Both the position numbers and the translations under genes were made by a program. From UBA6921 sp031363085 (GTDB taxonomy: Bacteria > Pseudomonadota > Gammaproteobacteria > SG8-11): a stretch of 49,912 nucleotides of DNA. This document shows, one piece after another, positions 15,826 to 24,732 of the stretch (positions within the stretch are counted from its first letter, which is position 1; each line of letters starts with the position of its first letter). Location: assembly GCA_031363085.1 (NCBI GenBank), contig JANLTU010000173.1, positions 1-49,912 on the forward strand, read 5' to 3'. The notes beneath the pieces were generated by a model. That model was not told where the DNA came from. It did no database searches and worked only from the letters and a program-made list of their open reading frames with translations.

Positions 15826-17700
15826 TTAGCGCGCCCACTTGTTGCTTTGCATCAACTCGTAGGCAATTTGATCCAGCGCCAGCAGTTTGCGTTCGATGGC
15901 ATCCAGCTCGGCGGGAGTCGACGGCGGCGGCCGCAACGCACCGCTTTCGAGGCGATTTTTCAGGCTGTGCTTCAGATAGGTGTGGGGCGTAATCAGGCCA
16001 ATGCTGTCGCCGCCCTCGGTGACGAAGGCGTATTCGTCGCGCTTGCGAAACAGCGATTCGCCCAAGGCGGCAAACGGCTGGTCGAAACCCAAAATGTCGA
16101 TGACTGTGGGCAAGATATCCAGTTGCGAACCCACCGTTGCGAGCGTCTGTGGTTTATAGATCGCCGGTGCATAGATCAAGAATGGCACGCGGAATTTTTC
16201 GACGAAGCTGCCGACTTTCTGATAGTGGCCCCAGGTGTGGTCGGCGCAAAAAATAAACACCGTCTGATCGAACCACGGGCTTTGCCGCGCCGCTTTCATA
16301 AACTCGCCCAGGCTCCAATCGGCGTAATACAGCGTGTTGAGGAAGCCGTCTTCGCTGGTCGCCCCATGCGGGCGCAGCTCGAACTGCTGGCCGACGCGGG
16401 CGTATTCGATGTGCGTGGTACCGGTAAACACCATGCTGACGAACGGACCGGACAAAGTGTCAAGCTTGCTCTTGAAGAACATTAAAGTCTCGTAGTCCCA
16501 GCCAAAGCGCGCGCCGTGCGGATCGGGATACTCGCGCAGCATCGGCATATCTTCCATACCGTAAAACTGTTCGAAGCCGGTAGCCGAGGCGATAGAGTTC
16601 ATCCGAAACGAACCACGTTGCGCGCTCTGCACCAGCAAGGTGTTGTAGCCGTTACTCTTGGCAATGCTGCCCAAGCGCGAGATATTCGATAATTCCAGGC
16701 CGCTGCCGATCACTGGCATGCCGGTTAAAATCGGCAGGCCGGTCAACGCCGCCTGTGCGCCTTCGATGCTGCGCTGGCCGGCGGCGTAGAAATTGTCAAA
16801 TTTCAGCCCCTGCGCCGCGAGCGCATCGAAGTTGGGGGTTAATTTCAAATGCTCGGCGCCGAAGCTGTCGATGTATTTTGGGTCCCAACTCTCCAGCATC
16901 ACGAACACGATGTTGGCGTTGGTTTTGTGCGCGGGATAGCGTTTGAGCATCGGAAAATCCGCGTCGAGCGGCGCCACCGCGCCGTGCACGCTGCGCAACG
17001 CGTCGGCCAGCGGCGCAAAGTGATGATTGACACTCTTGCTGTTATTGCTGGCATGCGCGGCGGTGAACACGCCGTTGAGCACCAGATTACCGAAACTGGT
17101 TTCGCCGGTGGTAAACGCATCAATGACACTGATCGGCTTGTTAATGACACCACCGCGCCCGATGATGATCAGGCCCAATAACAGCACGAGGTACTTCAGC
17201 GCCATGAAGCGCGCCGGAGCAAGCTTTGATGTCAAGACCTTGCGCCACACGACCAACAGCAGCGCCGCACCGACGATGAATGCCAACACCATCCACTTGT
17301 AACTGCCAAACGCCATGTCGAATACAAAGCCGCCGTCATTGCGTAGCAGCATAATTTCGTTGCCCAGATGGCGGCTGACGAACCCAAAATAAATCAGGTC
17401 GCTGACCAGCACACCGACCATGACTAACATCATGCCGTACAGCAACCACGCAAACAAATTGAACCAGCCGGCGCGCTGCGCGAACCTAAGCGGCAGGTTC
17501 ATCAGCAACAAGGGCACAATGAACACCACCACAATCGTCGAAGCATCGAAGCGCATGCCGTACACAAACGCCAGCGCGACAGCAGGCAGCGCCAAGCCGT
17601 CGAATTGCTCAGGGTAAATCCACAGCAACAACACACGGAACAAGCCGAATACGAGTAACGACAAGCCGAACAACAGCGCACTCTTGGTTAGTCTGGTCAT
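15826..17700 (-). CDS. LTA-synthase-like membrane sulfatase-fold enzyme
   Basis: 624 residues. About five N-terminal membrane helices (to ~200) are followed by a periplasmic sulfatase-fold domain from about residue 260. Visible are NIVFVMLESWDPKYIDSFG (metal-binding Glu), QRSIEGAQAALTGLP where the nucleophile Thr/Ser sits, and FIFCADHTWG (Asp-His metal ligands). Family members transfer phosphoglycerol (LtaS, OpgB) or phosphoethanolamine to glycans or lipids. In a Gram-negative with LPS genes around, an OpgB-like or LPS-modifying role is plausible but unproven. ATG at 17700 is chosen over an in-frame TTG at 17709. It is transcribed divergently from gmhA. Confidence 0.88.
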   Translation of the reverse strand: MTRLTKSALLFGLSLLVFGLFRVLLLWIYPEQFDGLALPAVALAFVYGMRFDASTIVVVFIVPLLLMNLPLRFAQRAGWFNLFAWLLYGMMLVMVGVLVSDLIYFGFVSRHLGNEIMLLRNDGGFVFDMAFGSYKWMVLAFIVGAALLLVVWRKVLTSKLAPARFMALKYLVLLLGLIIIGRGGVINKPISVIDAFTTGETSFGNLVLNGVFTAAHASNNSKSVNHHFAPLADALRSVHGAVAPLDADFPMLKRYPAHKTNANIVFVMLESWDPKYIDSFGAEHLKLTPNFDALAAQGLKFDNFYAAGQRSIEGAQAALTGLPILTGMPVIGSGLELSNISRLGSIAKSNGYNTLLVQSAQRGSFRMNSIASATGFEQFYGMEDMPMLREYPDPHGARFGWDYETLMFFKSKLDTLSGPFVSMVFTGTTHIEYARVGQQFELRPHGATSEDGFLNTLYYADWSLGEFMKAARQSPWFDQTVFIFCADHTWGHYQKVGSFVEKFRVPFLIYAPAIYKPQTLATVGSQLDILPTVIDILGFDQPFAALGESLFRKRDEYAFVTEGGDSIGLITPHTYLKHSLKNRLESGALRPPPSTPAELDAIERKLLALDQIAYELMQSNKWAR

Positions 17701-17831
17701 AGCAAACAAATTAACGCGGCCCAGTAATTCAACAGGTGTGCATTGTACTGTGTAGCTTGCCGATTGGCTAAATCATGCGCCAACCGGCGGGTTTGATTTA
17801 GAATGAACGATCTGCACGGGGAACTTTCGGG

Positions 17832-18386
17832 ATGGAATTGAACGTTAACGCCAGCATCGCCGCGCATCGCTGCGCCATCAACGCGGTCGAGCGCATCGCG
17901 CCCGCCATCGTCGCTGTTGCGCAGTTACTGCAAAACACGTTTCGCACCGACGGGCGCGTGTTCGCCTGCGGCAACGGCGGCTCGGCCGCCGACGCGCAAC
18001 ACTTCGCCTCGGAGCTCACCGGCCGCTACGAACAAGATCGCCGCGCCTACCCGGCCATCGCCCTGACCACCGACGCCTCGGCGCTCACCGCCATCGGCAA
18101 CGACTACGGCTACGCGCGCGTGTTCGCCCGCCAGCTCGAAGCGCTGGCACGCGCCGGCGACGTGCTCATCGCCATCAGCACCTCGGGCAATTCCGCCAAT
18201 GTGGTCCAAGCCGTCGAGTACGCGCGCCGTCATAACATCATCAGCGTCGGCTTGCTGGGCCGTGACGGCGGCAAGCTGCTGCCGCTGGTCGACCACGCGC
18301 TGGTGATTCCAGCGAGCGGCACCGGGCGCATTCAGGAAGCGCATATTCTGATTTTGCATTTGCTGTGCGAAGCGTTCGAGGAATGA
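17832..18386 (+). CDS. gmhA: phosphoheptose isomerase (SIS domain)
   Basis: 184 residues. GmhA converts sedoheptulose 7-phosphate to D-glycero-D-manno-heptose 7-phosphate, the first step to ADP-heptose for LPS core. Typical blocks are present: GNGGSAADAQHFASEL, PAIALTTDASALTAIGNDYG, ISTSGNSANVV and GRIQEAHILILHLLCE with the metal/active-site Glu-His region. The paralogue DiaA shares the fold, but hldE four bases downstream supports GmhA. The 131-bp gap from 17701 to 17831 is a divergent promoter region without a clear consensus site; TAGAAT near 17798 is a possible -10. Confidence 0.92.
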   Translation: MELNVNASIAAHRCAINAVERIAPAIVAVAQLLQNTFRTDGRVFACGNGGSAADAQHFASELTGRYEQDRRAYPAIALTTDASALTAIGNDYGYARVFARQLEALARAGDVLIAISTSGNSANVVQAVEYARRHNIISVGLLGRDGGKLLPLVDHALVIPASGTGRIQEAHILILHLLCEAFEE

Positions 18387-18390
18387 CGTT

Positions 18391-19827
18391 TTGAAACTCC
18401 ACGTGCCAAATTTCTCAAGCGCGCGCGTGCTGGTGGTCGGCGACTTGATGCTGGATCGCTATTGGCAAGGCAGCACCGCGCGCATCTCACCGGAAGCGCC
18501 GGTGCCGGTGGTGCGCGTCACGCAGTCGCAAGAGCGACCGGGCGGCGCAGGCAACGTCGCACTCAATATCGCGGCACTCGGCGCGCAAGTGCGGGTCGAC
18601 GGATTGGTCGGCGACGATGCTAATGCACGCGGTCTCAGCGCGTTCCTGAACGACGCCGGCGTGGATTGCGCATTCACGCCAGTGCCAGGCTTGACAACTA
18701 TTGTGAAGCTGCGCGTGTTGAGCAAACACCAACAACTGCTGCGCCTGGATTTCGAAGATTCGTTTTACGCGCACCCGCCGCAGGCGCTGCTGGAGCGCTT
18801 CTCGCGTTTGTTAACCGGCGCCGACGTGGTGGTGCTGTCGGACTACGCCAAAGGCACCTTGTCTGCCGCGCCCGAGCTGATTGCACAGGCGCGCGCCGCC
18901 TGCAAAATCGTGCTGGTCGATCCCAAGGGCAGCGACTTTGAACGCTATCGCGGTGCCACCTTACTCACGCCCAACAGCGCCGAATTCAGCGCCATCGTCG
19001 GCGCGTGTCACGACGACACCGAACTGGTAACTAAAGGTCAAAACCTGCGCCAACACTTGCAGCTCGACGCGCTGCTGATTACACGCGGCGAACACGGCAT
19101 GACCTTGCTGCAAGGCGATCACGCCCCGGTGTTCTGGCCCGCGCAAGCGCGCGAAGTGTTCGACGTCACCGGCGCCGGCGACACCGTCATCGGCGTGCTG
19201 GCTACGGCGCTCGCCGCTGGCATGGCGCTGCCGGAAGCCACGGCGCTGGCCAACGTCGCCGCCGGCATCGTGGTCGGCAAACTCGGCGCCGCCACCGTGA
19301 GCCCGCAAGAACTGCGCGCGGTGATCGCCGCACAAGACCGCAGCGCACGCGACATCCCCACCGGCGTGCTCGACGAAACCGAATTGCTGAGCTGGGTGCA
19401 GCACGCCAAAGCCAACGGCGAAAAAATCGTCATGACCAACGGCTGCTTCGACATCCTGCACGCCGGCCACGTCGCCTACCTGCAACAGGCCCGCGCACTC
19501 GGTGATCGCTTGATTGTCGCCGTCAACGACGACGCCTCGGTGGCTCGTTTGAAAGGCGCGCAACGCCCCATCAACCCCTTGGCCCAACGCATGGCGGTGT
19601 TAGCCGGACTGCGCGCCGTGGATTGGGTCGTGCCCTTCAGCACCGACACACCGGAGAGTTTGATTTGCCGCGTGCTGCCTGACGTGCTGGTAAAAGGCGG
19701 CGATTATCAGGTGCAAGACATCGCCGGCCATCGCTGCGTGCTGGACGCGGGTGGTGAAGTCAAGATTCTGCACTTCGTTCCCGGCGTGTCGACCACCGGC
19801 ATGATCAATCGGGTGCTTGGAAAATAG
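18391..19827 (+). CDS. hldE: bifunctional heptose 7-P kinase / heptose 1-P adenylyltransferase
   Basis: 478 residues, full length for HldE. Residues 1 to ~315 form a PfkB kinase domain (VVGDLMLDRYWQG; RPGGAGNVALN; VTGAGDTVIGVL). From ~345 a cytidylyltransferase-like domain carries TNGCFDILHAGHVAYL and ends in VPGVSTTGMINRVL. The two domains make heptose 1,7-bisphosphate and, after GmhB, ADP-heptose. The start is TTG, 4 bases after the gmhA stop, with GAGGAA about 10 bases before it; no in-frame ATG fits the family start. gmhB is not in the window. Confidence 0.96.
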   Translation: MKLHVPNFSSARVLVVGDLMLDRYWQGSTARISPEAPVPVVRVTQSQERPGGAGNVALNIAALGAQVRVDGLVGDDANARGLSAFLNDAGVDCAFTPVPGLTTIVKLRVLSKHQQLLRLDFEDSFYAHPPQALLERFSRLLTGADVVVLSDYAKGTLSAAPELIAQARAACKIVLVDPKGSDFERYRGATLLTPNSAEFSAIVGACHDDTELVTKGQNLRQHLQLDALLITRGEHGMTLLQGDHAPVFWPAQAREVFDVTGAGDTVIGVLATALAAGMALPEATALANVAAGIVVGKLGAATVSPQELRAVIAAQDRSARDIPTGVLDETELLSWVQHAKANGEKIVMTNGCFDILHAGHVAYLQQARALGDRLIVAVNDDASVARLKGAQRPINPLAQRMAVLAGLRAVDWVVPFSTDTPESLICRVLPDVLVKGGDYQVQDIAGHRCVLDAGGEVKILHFVPGVSTTGMINRVLGK

Positions 19828-19863
19828 GCTTAAGTTACAAAAAAATCCCCATCGAAAACCCAT

Positions 19864-20244
19864 TCAAATAATTTTAAAACGCCACGCGGCTTTGGCGCAC
19901 TTGTCGAAAGAAATCGTTTGCTCGCAGCCGTAATTGGCATTGCGGCGCCCGATCAAGCAGTCGGTAAATCCTGCCGAAGACCGCCGGTAATCCTGTAATG
20001 CAGCCAGCGTCATTTCGGCGTCTTCCACTTCAATTTCATGGGTCGACAAGATGCGTTCGAGCGTATCGGCGATTTCTTTGCGGCCGTAATCATAAGCCGA
20101 CTCCAGTACCCATACCGTCTCGCACAACACGATGCAATTCACGTAGGACATACCCGATTCCATGCTGCGCTTGGCTTTCGCCGCTTGCACTGGATCGTCA
20201 GCGACAAGATACCGGACCAGCACATGAGTATCGATGCCATTCAC
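19864..20244 (-). CDS. vapC: VapC-type PIN-domain toxin
   Basis: 126 residues. It begins MNGIDTHVLVRYLVADDP, with the first catalytic Asp at position 5, and has the later acidic positions in LCETVW, GFTDCLIGRRN and SFDKCAK, as in PIN-domain RNases. VapC toxins cleave tRNA or rRNA when freed from the antitoxin. The start overlaps the antitoxin stop by 4 bp. The gene is convergent with hldE, with no clear terminator in the 36-bp gap. The four conserved acidic residues all appear present, so the toxin should be active. Confidence 0.92.
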   Translation of the reverse strand: MNGIDTHVLVRYLVADDPVQAAKAKRSMESGMSYVNCIVLCETVWVLESAYDYGRKEIADTLERILSTHEIEVEDAEMTLAALQDYRRSSAGFTDCLIGRRNANYGCEQTISFDKCAKAAWRFKII

Positions 20245-20483
20245 AGTTTTTTGAACCGGCGACGGATCGCGTCGTCCATCGCCTCGACAGTCACGGGTTT
20301 TTTGTTTTTGCGCTGGAGCAGCCCATACAGCTCGGCCACATGATGCTTGGCCGCCTCAAGCACCACCTGCCCGCTGTCGGTGATCCGAAACCTTAACCGG
20401 TCGCCAAATTTAAGGTGTAACCGCTCGCGAATATCGCGCGGAATCGTAACTTGGCCCTTGGTAGTCAAACGCGCATCGGACAT
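20241..20483 (-). CDS. vapB: AbrB/SpoVT-type antitoxin (VapB)
   Basis: 80 residues. The N-terminal half, MSDARLTTKGQVTIPRDIRE followed by RLHLKFGDRLRFRI, is the swapped-hairpin AbrB/MazE DNA-binding domain. The C-terminal half (VAELYGLLQRK to RRRFKKL) should be the toxin-binding tail. It lies first in the operon, as is usual for antitoxins, and its product probably binds the repeated half-sites just upstream at 20495-20524. Confidence 0.92.
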   Translation of the reverse strand: MSDARLTTKGQVTIPRDIRERLHLKFGDRLRFRITDSGQVVLEAAKHHVAELYGLLQRKNKKPVTVEAMDDAIRRRFKKL

Positions 20484-20494
20484 GGTGAGTTCCT

Positions 20495-20524
20495 GTAAGG
20501 GAGTGCCTTACCTAGAGTAAGGCA
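20495..20524. promoter_or_regulatory. probable VapBC operator with three alternating half-sites
   Basis: GTAAGG (20495-20500), CCTTAC (20506-20511) and GTAAGG (20517-20522) alternate in orientation with an exact 11-bp period. The last two extend to a perfect 8-bp inverted repeat, TGCCTTAC...GTAAGGCA (20504-20524, 5-bp spacer). The array begins 12 bp upstream of the vapB ATG, the usual place for autorepression. Family knowledge predicts binding by VapB dimers or the VapBC complex; binding itself is inferred. Confidence 0.7.
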
Positions 20525-20700
20525 GGTATTTTGTGCGCGTCAATAACTCGCTAGGCAAAAGCGCTATAACTCTGTGAGTACGGCTCGTATTTTCGTCGTG
20601 ACCAAGCACGAAATTCCGCCTCAATCAGATTGCGGAATCTACAGATTCCGTCGCCGCTATACTGATCATTCGGTAGAGTAGAAAACAGGATTCATCTTCA

Positions 20701-20768
20701 CCCTCCCCGCATTGATTCCCACCGCATTGGCTTTATGCGGGGAGGGGGAAAGTCAATGCGGTGGGAAT
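20701..20768. repeat. two interleaved perfect inverted repeats after mutL
   Basis: Arm A CCCTCCCCGCAT (20701-20712) pairs with 20735-20746. Arm B ATTCCCACCGCATTG (20715-20729) pairs with 20754-20768. The order A-B-A'-B' means the two hairpins exclude each other unless a pseudoknot forms. It sits 3 bp past the mutL stop, with no T-tract for an ordinary terminator on the mutL strand. The rest of the 20525-20770 gap shows only GCGGAATCT...AGATTCCG near 20631-20649, another small inverted repeat. Confidence 0.75.
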
Positions 20769-20770
20769 AA

Positions 20771-22576
20771 TTACTGCCCGCGCATGAACAGCTTGTCCAG
20801 ATCGTTAATACTCATTTGCACCCAGGTCGGGCGGCCGTGATTGCATTGGCCGCCGCGTTCGGTAACCTCCATGTCGCGCAGCAGCGCGTTCATTTCGGCA
20901 ATAGTCAAGCTGCGGTTCGCGCGTACCGAACCGTGGCAGGCCATGGTCGATAGCAGGCTGTTGATTTCGTCGTGCACGCGTGCGGTGCTGCCGTGAGTTA
21001 ACAGATCCGACAATATATCTCTCAGCAGTTTTTCGACGTCGGCGTTGCGTAACAGCGCGGGTAATTGCCGCACCACCAAGGCTTCGGGGCCGATGCGGTC
21101 GACCTCCAAACCATAGTCGTGCAACAGCGCGCGCTGGTCTTGCGCCAGCGCCGCTTCGCGCTCGCTGACGCGCACCGTCACCGGCACCAGCAAGGGTTGC
21201 GACACCATGCCCTCACCCGCCAGCGCCTGCTTCATACGCTCGTAGGTCACGCGCTCGTGCGCGGCGTGCATGTCGACCATCACCAAGCCATGTGTATTTT
21301 GCGCAAGGATATAAATGCCGTGGAGTTGCGCGACGGCGAAACCCAGCGGCGGCACATCGTGCTGCTCTTGTTTCTGCGGTGCGGCAGCCGCTGCCGTTTG
21401 CCACGCAGCATATGCAGGTGCGGCATCGCGCACTTGAAACGCGGTCGGTTGCGCCTGCGGCACGTAGTTGAAGCGCGTTTGCGCTTGCCCGCTGGAGTCG
21501 GCTGTTGGCAGCGATGGCGTGCCATCGAGCGCTGCAAATTCATGCGCCGCAACCCCGGGGCGCGCCTGCGCCAGCACCTCGTGCAGCGCGCGAAACACAA
21601 AGTCATGCACCAAGCGACTCTCGCGAAAGCGCACTTCATGTTTGGTTGGATGTGCGTTGACATCCACCAGCGCCGGATCAATTTCAAAATACAACACGTA
21701 GGCGGGATGACGGTCGTGATGCAACACGTCGCGGTAGGCTTGGCGCACCGCGTGCGCGACCAGCTTATCGCGCGCCATGCGGCGGTTGACGTAAAAATAT
21801 TGCAGATCGGCCTGGCTGCGCGAAAACGCCGGCAGCGCGACCCAACCCGACAAACTCAAGCCGGCCGCTGTGAAATCCACACGCAACGCGTTTTCAATAA
21901 ACGCTGCGCCGCACACATCGGCGACGCGCTGTTCCATGTGCTCCAGACTCTCCGCCGCGCGTAACGCGTACACCGGGCGCTGGTTGTGCTGCAAGCGCAC
22001 GGCGGCATCAAAACGACTGAGCGCGATGCGTTTAACGACTTCTTCCAGATGCGCGAATTCGGTTTTTTCGGTGCGCAGGAATTTGCGCCGCGCGGGCGTG
22101 TTGTAGAACAGATCGCGCACTTCCACCGAGGTGCCGCGCGCGTGCGGCACCGGCTCGGGCGGCGACACCACGCTGTAGTCCGCCTGCACACGCCAGCCGC
22201 GTTCGGTGGCATCGGTGCGCGAGCTCAACATTAAGCGCGCCACCGATGCGATGCTCGGCAGCGCTTCGCCGCGAAAGCCGAGTGTAGCGACGCGTTCCAG
22301 TTCTTCCATGCTGCCGATTTTACTGGTGGCATGGCGGCACAGCGCCAACGCGAGGTCGTCATGGTGAATGCCGCTGCCATCGTCGCGCACGCGGATCAAG
22401 CGCATGCCACCCTGCTCGATGTCGATCTCGACATTTTTTGCGCCGGCGTCAATGGCGTTTTCCAGCAATTCTTTGACCACCGATGCGGGACGTTCCACGA
22501 CCTCACCGGCGGCGATCTGGTTGGCCAGATGCGTGGGCAGTTGTTGAATGCGGCGGGCGCTAACGGATTCAGACAT
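20771..22576 (-). CDS. mutL: DNA mismatch repair protein MutL
   Basis: 601 residues. The N-terminal GHKL ATPase is clear: IAAGEVVERPASVVKELLEN, NAIDAGAKN, RDDGSGI and GFRGEALPSIASV. A variable linker (about 335-400) leads to the dimerisation domain. That domain contains VDMHAAHERVTYE (about residue 431-443), fitting the metal-dependent endonuclease motif D-x-H-A-x2-E-x4-E, and near the end CNHGRPTW. This is the nicking type of MutL found in bacteria without MutH. The start at 22576 (MSESVSARRIQQLP) is preferred over an in-frame TTG 21 bases upstream. Confidence 0.97.
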   Translation of the reverse strand: MSESVSARRIQQLPTHLANQIAAGEVVERPASVVKELLENAIDAGAKNVEIDIEQGGMRLIRVRDDGSGIHHDDLALALCRHATSKIGSMEELERVATLGFRGEALPSIASVARLMLSSRTDATERGWRVQADYSVVSPPEPVPHARGTSVEVRDLFYNTPARRKFLRTEKTEFAHLEEVVKRIALSRFDAAVRLQHNQRPVYALRAAESLEHMEQRVADVCGAAFIENALRVDFTAAGLSLSGWVALPAFSRSQADLQYFYVNRRMARDKLVAHAVRQAYRDVLHHDRHPAYVLYFEIDPALVDVNAHPTKHEVRFRESRLVHDFVFRALHEVLAQARPGVAAHEFAALDGTPSLPTADSSGQAQTRFNYVPQAQPTAFQVRDAAPAYAAWQTAAAAAPQKQEQHDVPPLGFAVAQLHGIYILAQNTHGLVMVDMHAAHERVTYERMKQALAGEGMVSQPLLVPVTVRVSEREAALAQDQRALLHDYGLEVDRIGPEALVVRQLPALLRNADVEKLLRDILSDLLTHGSTARVHDEINSLLSTMACHGSVRANRSLTIAEMNALLRDMEVTERGGQCNHGRPTWVQMSINDLDKLFMRGQ

Positions 22577-22659
22577 AGGCAAGATTATACCGCTCAATAT
22601 ACGTACGCCCCACTACAGCCTTCGCCGTTATCTTTGGCGACGTTGGGGATGGGTGGTCT

Positions 22660-22691
22660 TTCGTACTCCGCTACATTCGTACTCCGCTACA
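22660..22691 (+). repeat. 16-bp tandem duplication in the rsmJ leader
   Basis: TTCGTACTCCGCTACA occurs twice head to tail (22660-22675 and 22676-22691), ending 7 bp before the rsmJ ATG. Each copy ends in TACA(T/A)T, a weak -10-like hexamer, so the duplication may have doubled a promoter element or simply be a replication slip. Confidence 0.85.
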
Positions 22692-22698
22692 ATGGCGC

Positions 22699-23499
22699 AT
22701 GACTGCCCCGCATACGCCGCCGCGCATCGCCGTGCTTTGCTCGCACACGCACATGCAAGTGCACACCAAGGAACTCGCCACCGCGTTGGGCATGCCGATG
22801 ACCAACGACAGTTCCGGCTGGGACCTGTGCTTGATCCTGGCAGCCGCCGACTGTGCACCCGGCTACCGTTTGGCCTTGCAGCAACTGGGCACGGGTGCAC
22901 CCGGCCCGGTGTACGTGGATTTCGTCGGCGGCAAAGTCGGCCACCGCCGGCGTATGGCCGAAGGGCGCAAGCAACCACTGGCGCGTGCGGTCGGCTTAAA
23001 ACACGGCGCTAATCCGTCGGTGCTCGACGCCACCGGCGGCCTGGGACGCGATGCGTTTGTGCTTGCAACGCTCGGCTGTAACGTGCAAATTTTAGAACGC
23101 TCACCCATCGTCGCTGCGCTATTGCACAACGGGCTGGAACGCGCACGCGCCGACATCGCTACTTCAGCGATCATCAAACGGCTGCGACTTGTCAACACCG
23201 ACGCGCTCGGTTACTTGAACACGCTGAGCAACACGCAGCGGCCCGAAGTAATTTATCTTGACCCGATGTATCCACATCGTGACAAAAGTGCCTTGGTGAA
23301 AAAAGAAATGCGCGTATTACGTGCGCTGCTGGGCGACGACGATGACGCTGCTGACTTACTGCCCGCCGCATGCGGCTGTGCTCAACACCGGGTGGTGGTG
23401 AAACGACCCCGACGTGCACCGCCACTTGGCGATACCAAACCCAGCATGACTATCGAAAATGAAAACACCCGCTTTGATGTATATTTGACCGCGCCGTGA
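22699..23499 (+). CDS. rsmJ: 16S rRNA m2G1516 methyltransferase RsmJ
   Basis: 266 residues. The SAM-binding motif is LDATGGLGRDAFVLATLG (about 109-126), followed by LERSPIVAALLHNGLERA. The catalytic region is YLDPMYPHRDKSALVKKEMR (about 187-206), and the C-terminus is VVKRPRRAPPLGDTKPSM. These match RsmJ (YhiQ), which methylates G1516 of 16S rRNA. The GLKHGANPSVLDATGG spacing matches the family. It is divergent from mutL across a ~120-bp gap holding the tandem duplication; no strong Shine-Dalgarno is visible. Confidence 0.93.
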   Translation: MTAPHTPPRIAVLCSHTHMQVHTKELATALGMPMTNDSSGWDLCLILAAADCAPGYRLALQQLGTGAPGPVYVDFVGGKVGHRRRMAEGRKQPLARAVGLKHGANPSVLDATGGLGRDAFVLATLGCNVQILERSPIVAALLHNGLERARADIATSAIIKRLRLVNTDALGYLNTLSNTQRPEVIYLDPMYPHRDKSALVKKEMRVLRALLGDDDDAADLLPAACGCAQHRVVVKRPRRAPPLGDTKPSMTIENENTRFDVYLTAP

Positions 23500-23545
23500 T
23501 CGCGGCACCGCCTGCTATCTGTTTCCGCGCCACCCGATTGCCGCT

Positions 23546-24709
23546 ATGCTTTCGACAAGTCCCGCTGCCACGCTACCCGCCATGACCGAACATGCTGATG
23601 TCTTGACCGTATTGAATCGCAGCGTGCCGCTGTCAACCAAGCTGCGCGCCATTCACGCCCAACTCAATGAACAATTGCAGTTCATCGACCGCATCGCGGT
23701 TGCGACCTACGATCCGAAAACAGACCTGATGAAAACCTTCATTCACAGCAGTCACGACGACAATCCACTGTCGAATTATCAGGCGCGGCTGAGCACTTCG
23801 GGCTCGCTCGTTAAAATAGTCAAGACCTGCGATCCGCGCGTGATCAACGATTTGTCGATCTACGCGCAAGGCGCCCAGGAACACACCCAGCGTATCGCCG
23901 CGCAACACTATGGCGCCAGCTACACCTTGCCGATGTTCGCCAACAGCATTTTTTTCGGCTTTGTGTTTTTCAATTCCTATCGCAAGGATGTATTTATTCC
24001 AGCAGTGTTGCCGACGCTCGACGTGTTCGGACACTTGACCGCAGCGTTGATCATCAACGAACTGACGCTGATCAAAACCCTGTTGTCGACGATTAAAACC
24101 GCGCGCGACATGACCAACGAACGCGATCCGGAAACCGGCGCGCATCTGGACCGCATGTCACGCTTCGCACGCCTGATTGCCAAAGAACTCGCCGGAAAAT
24201 TCAATTTCGACGACGAGTATATCGAGCACGTATTCCTGTTCGCTCCGCTGCACGACATCGGCAAGATCGGCGTGCCGGATCGCATTTTGCTGAAGCCCGG
24301 CAAGCTCGACGACGACGAATATGCGCTGATGAAAACTCATGCGATCAAGGGCCGCCAGATCATCGACACGTTACTGCTGAACTACGGGTTGAACGGCGTG
24401 CAGCACATCGACGTGCTCCGCAATATCGCCGAATATCATCACGAACAATTCGACGGCCAAGGTTATCCGGAAGGACTTAAGGGCAAGTCGATCCCGATTG
24501 AGGCGCGCATTGTCGCGGTGGCGGATGTCTTCGACGCGCTCACCAGCCGGCGCTCGTACAAAGATGCATGGAGCAACGACGAGACGTTTGCGGCTCTGGA
24601 AAAATTGTCTGGCCATCAGCTTGATCCGGATTGCGTGCATGCGTTAACCAAGAATCGCGCGCAGGTCGAACAGATTCAGCAACGCTTTATTGAGAATAAT
24701 GCGATGTAA
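23546..24709 (+). CDS. GAF-like plus HD-GYP domain protein (probable c-di-GMP phosphodiesterase)
   Basis: 387 residues. The N-terminal ~180 resemble a GAF-type sensor. From about 195 an HD-GYP domain follows: ERDPETGAHLDRMSRFARLI, FAPLHDIGKIGVPDRILLKP, THAIKGRQI, AEYHHEQFDGQGYPEGLKG and VADVFDALTSRRSYK. The HD pair and extra metal-ligand histidines are present, and the GYP motif reads GQGYP, so hydrolysis of cyclic di-GMP is likely. No other signalling gene is adjacent. An alternative ATG at 23582 would shorten it by 12 residues; neither start has a good Shine-Dalgarno. Confidence 0.9.
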   Translation: MLSTSPAATLPAMTEHADVLTVLNRSVPLSTKLRAIHAQLNEQLQFIDRIAVATYDPKTDLMKTFIHSSHDDNPLSNYQARLSTSGSLVKIVKTCDPRVINDLSIYAQGAQEHTQRIAAQHYGASYTLPMFANSIFFGFVFFNSYRKDVFIPAVLPTLDVFGHLTAALIINELTLIKTLLSTIKTARDMTNERDPETGAHLDRMSRFARLIAKELAGKFNFDDEYIEHVFLFAPLHDIGKIGVPDRILLKPGKLDDDEYALMKTHAIKGRQIIDTLLLNYGLNGVQHIDVLRNIAEYHHEQFDGQGYPEGLKGKSIPIEARIVAVADVFDALTSRRSYKDAWSNDETFAALEKLSGHQLDPDCVHALTKNRAQVEQIQQRFIENNAM

Positions 24710-24732
24710 CGATGACTTGCCTAGCAACGCCA

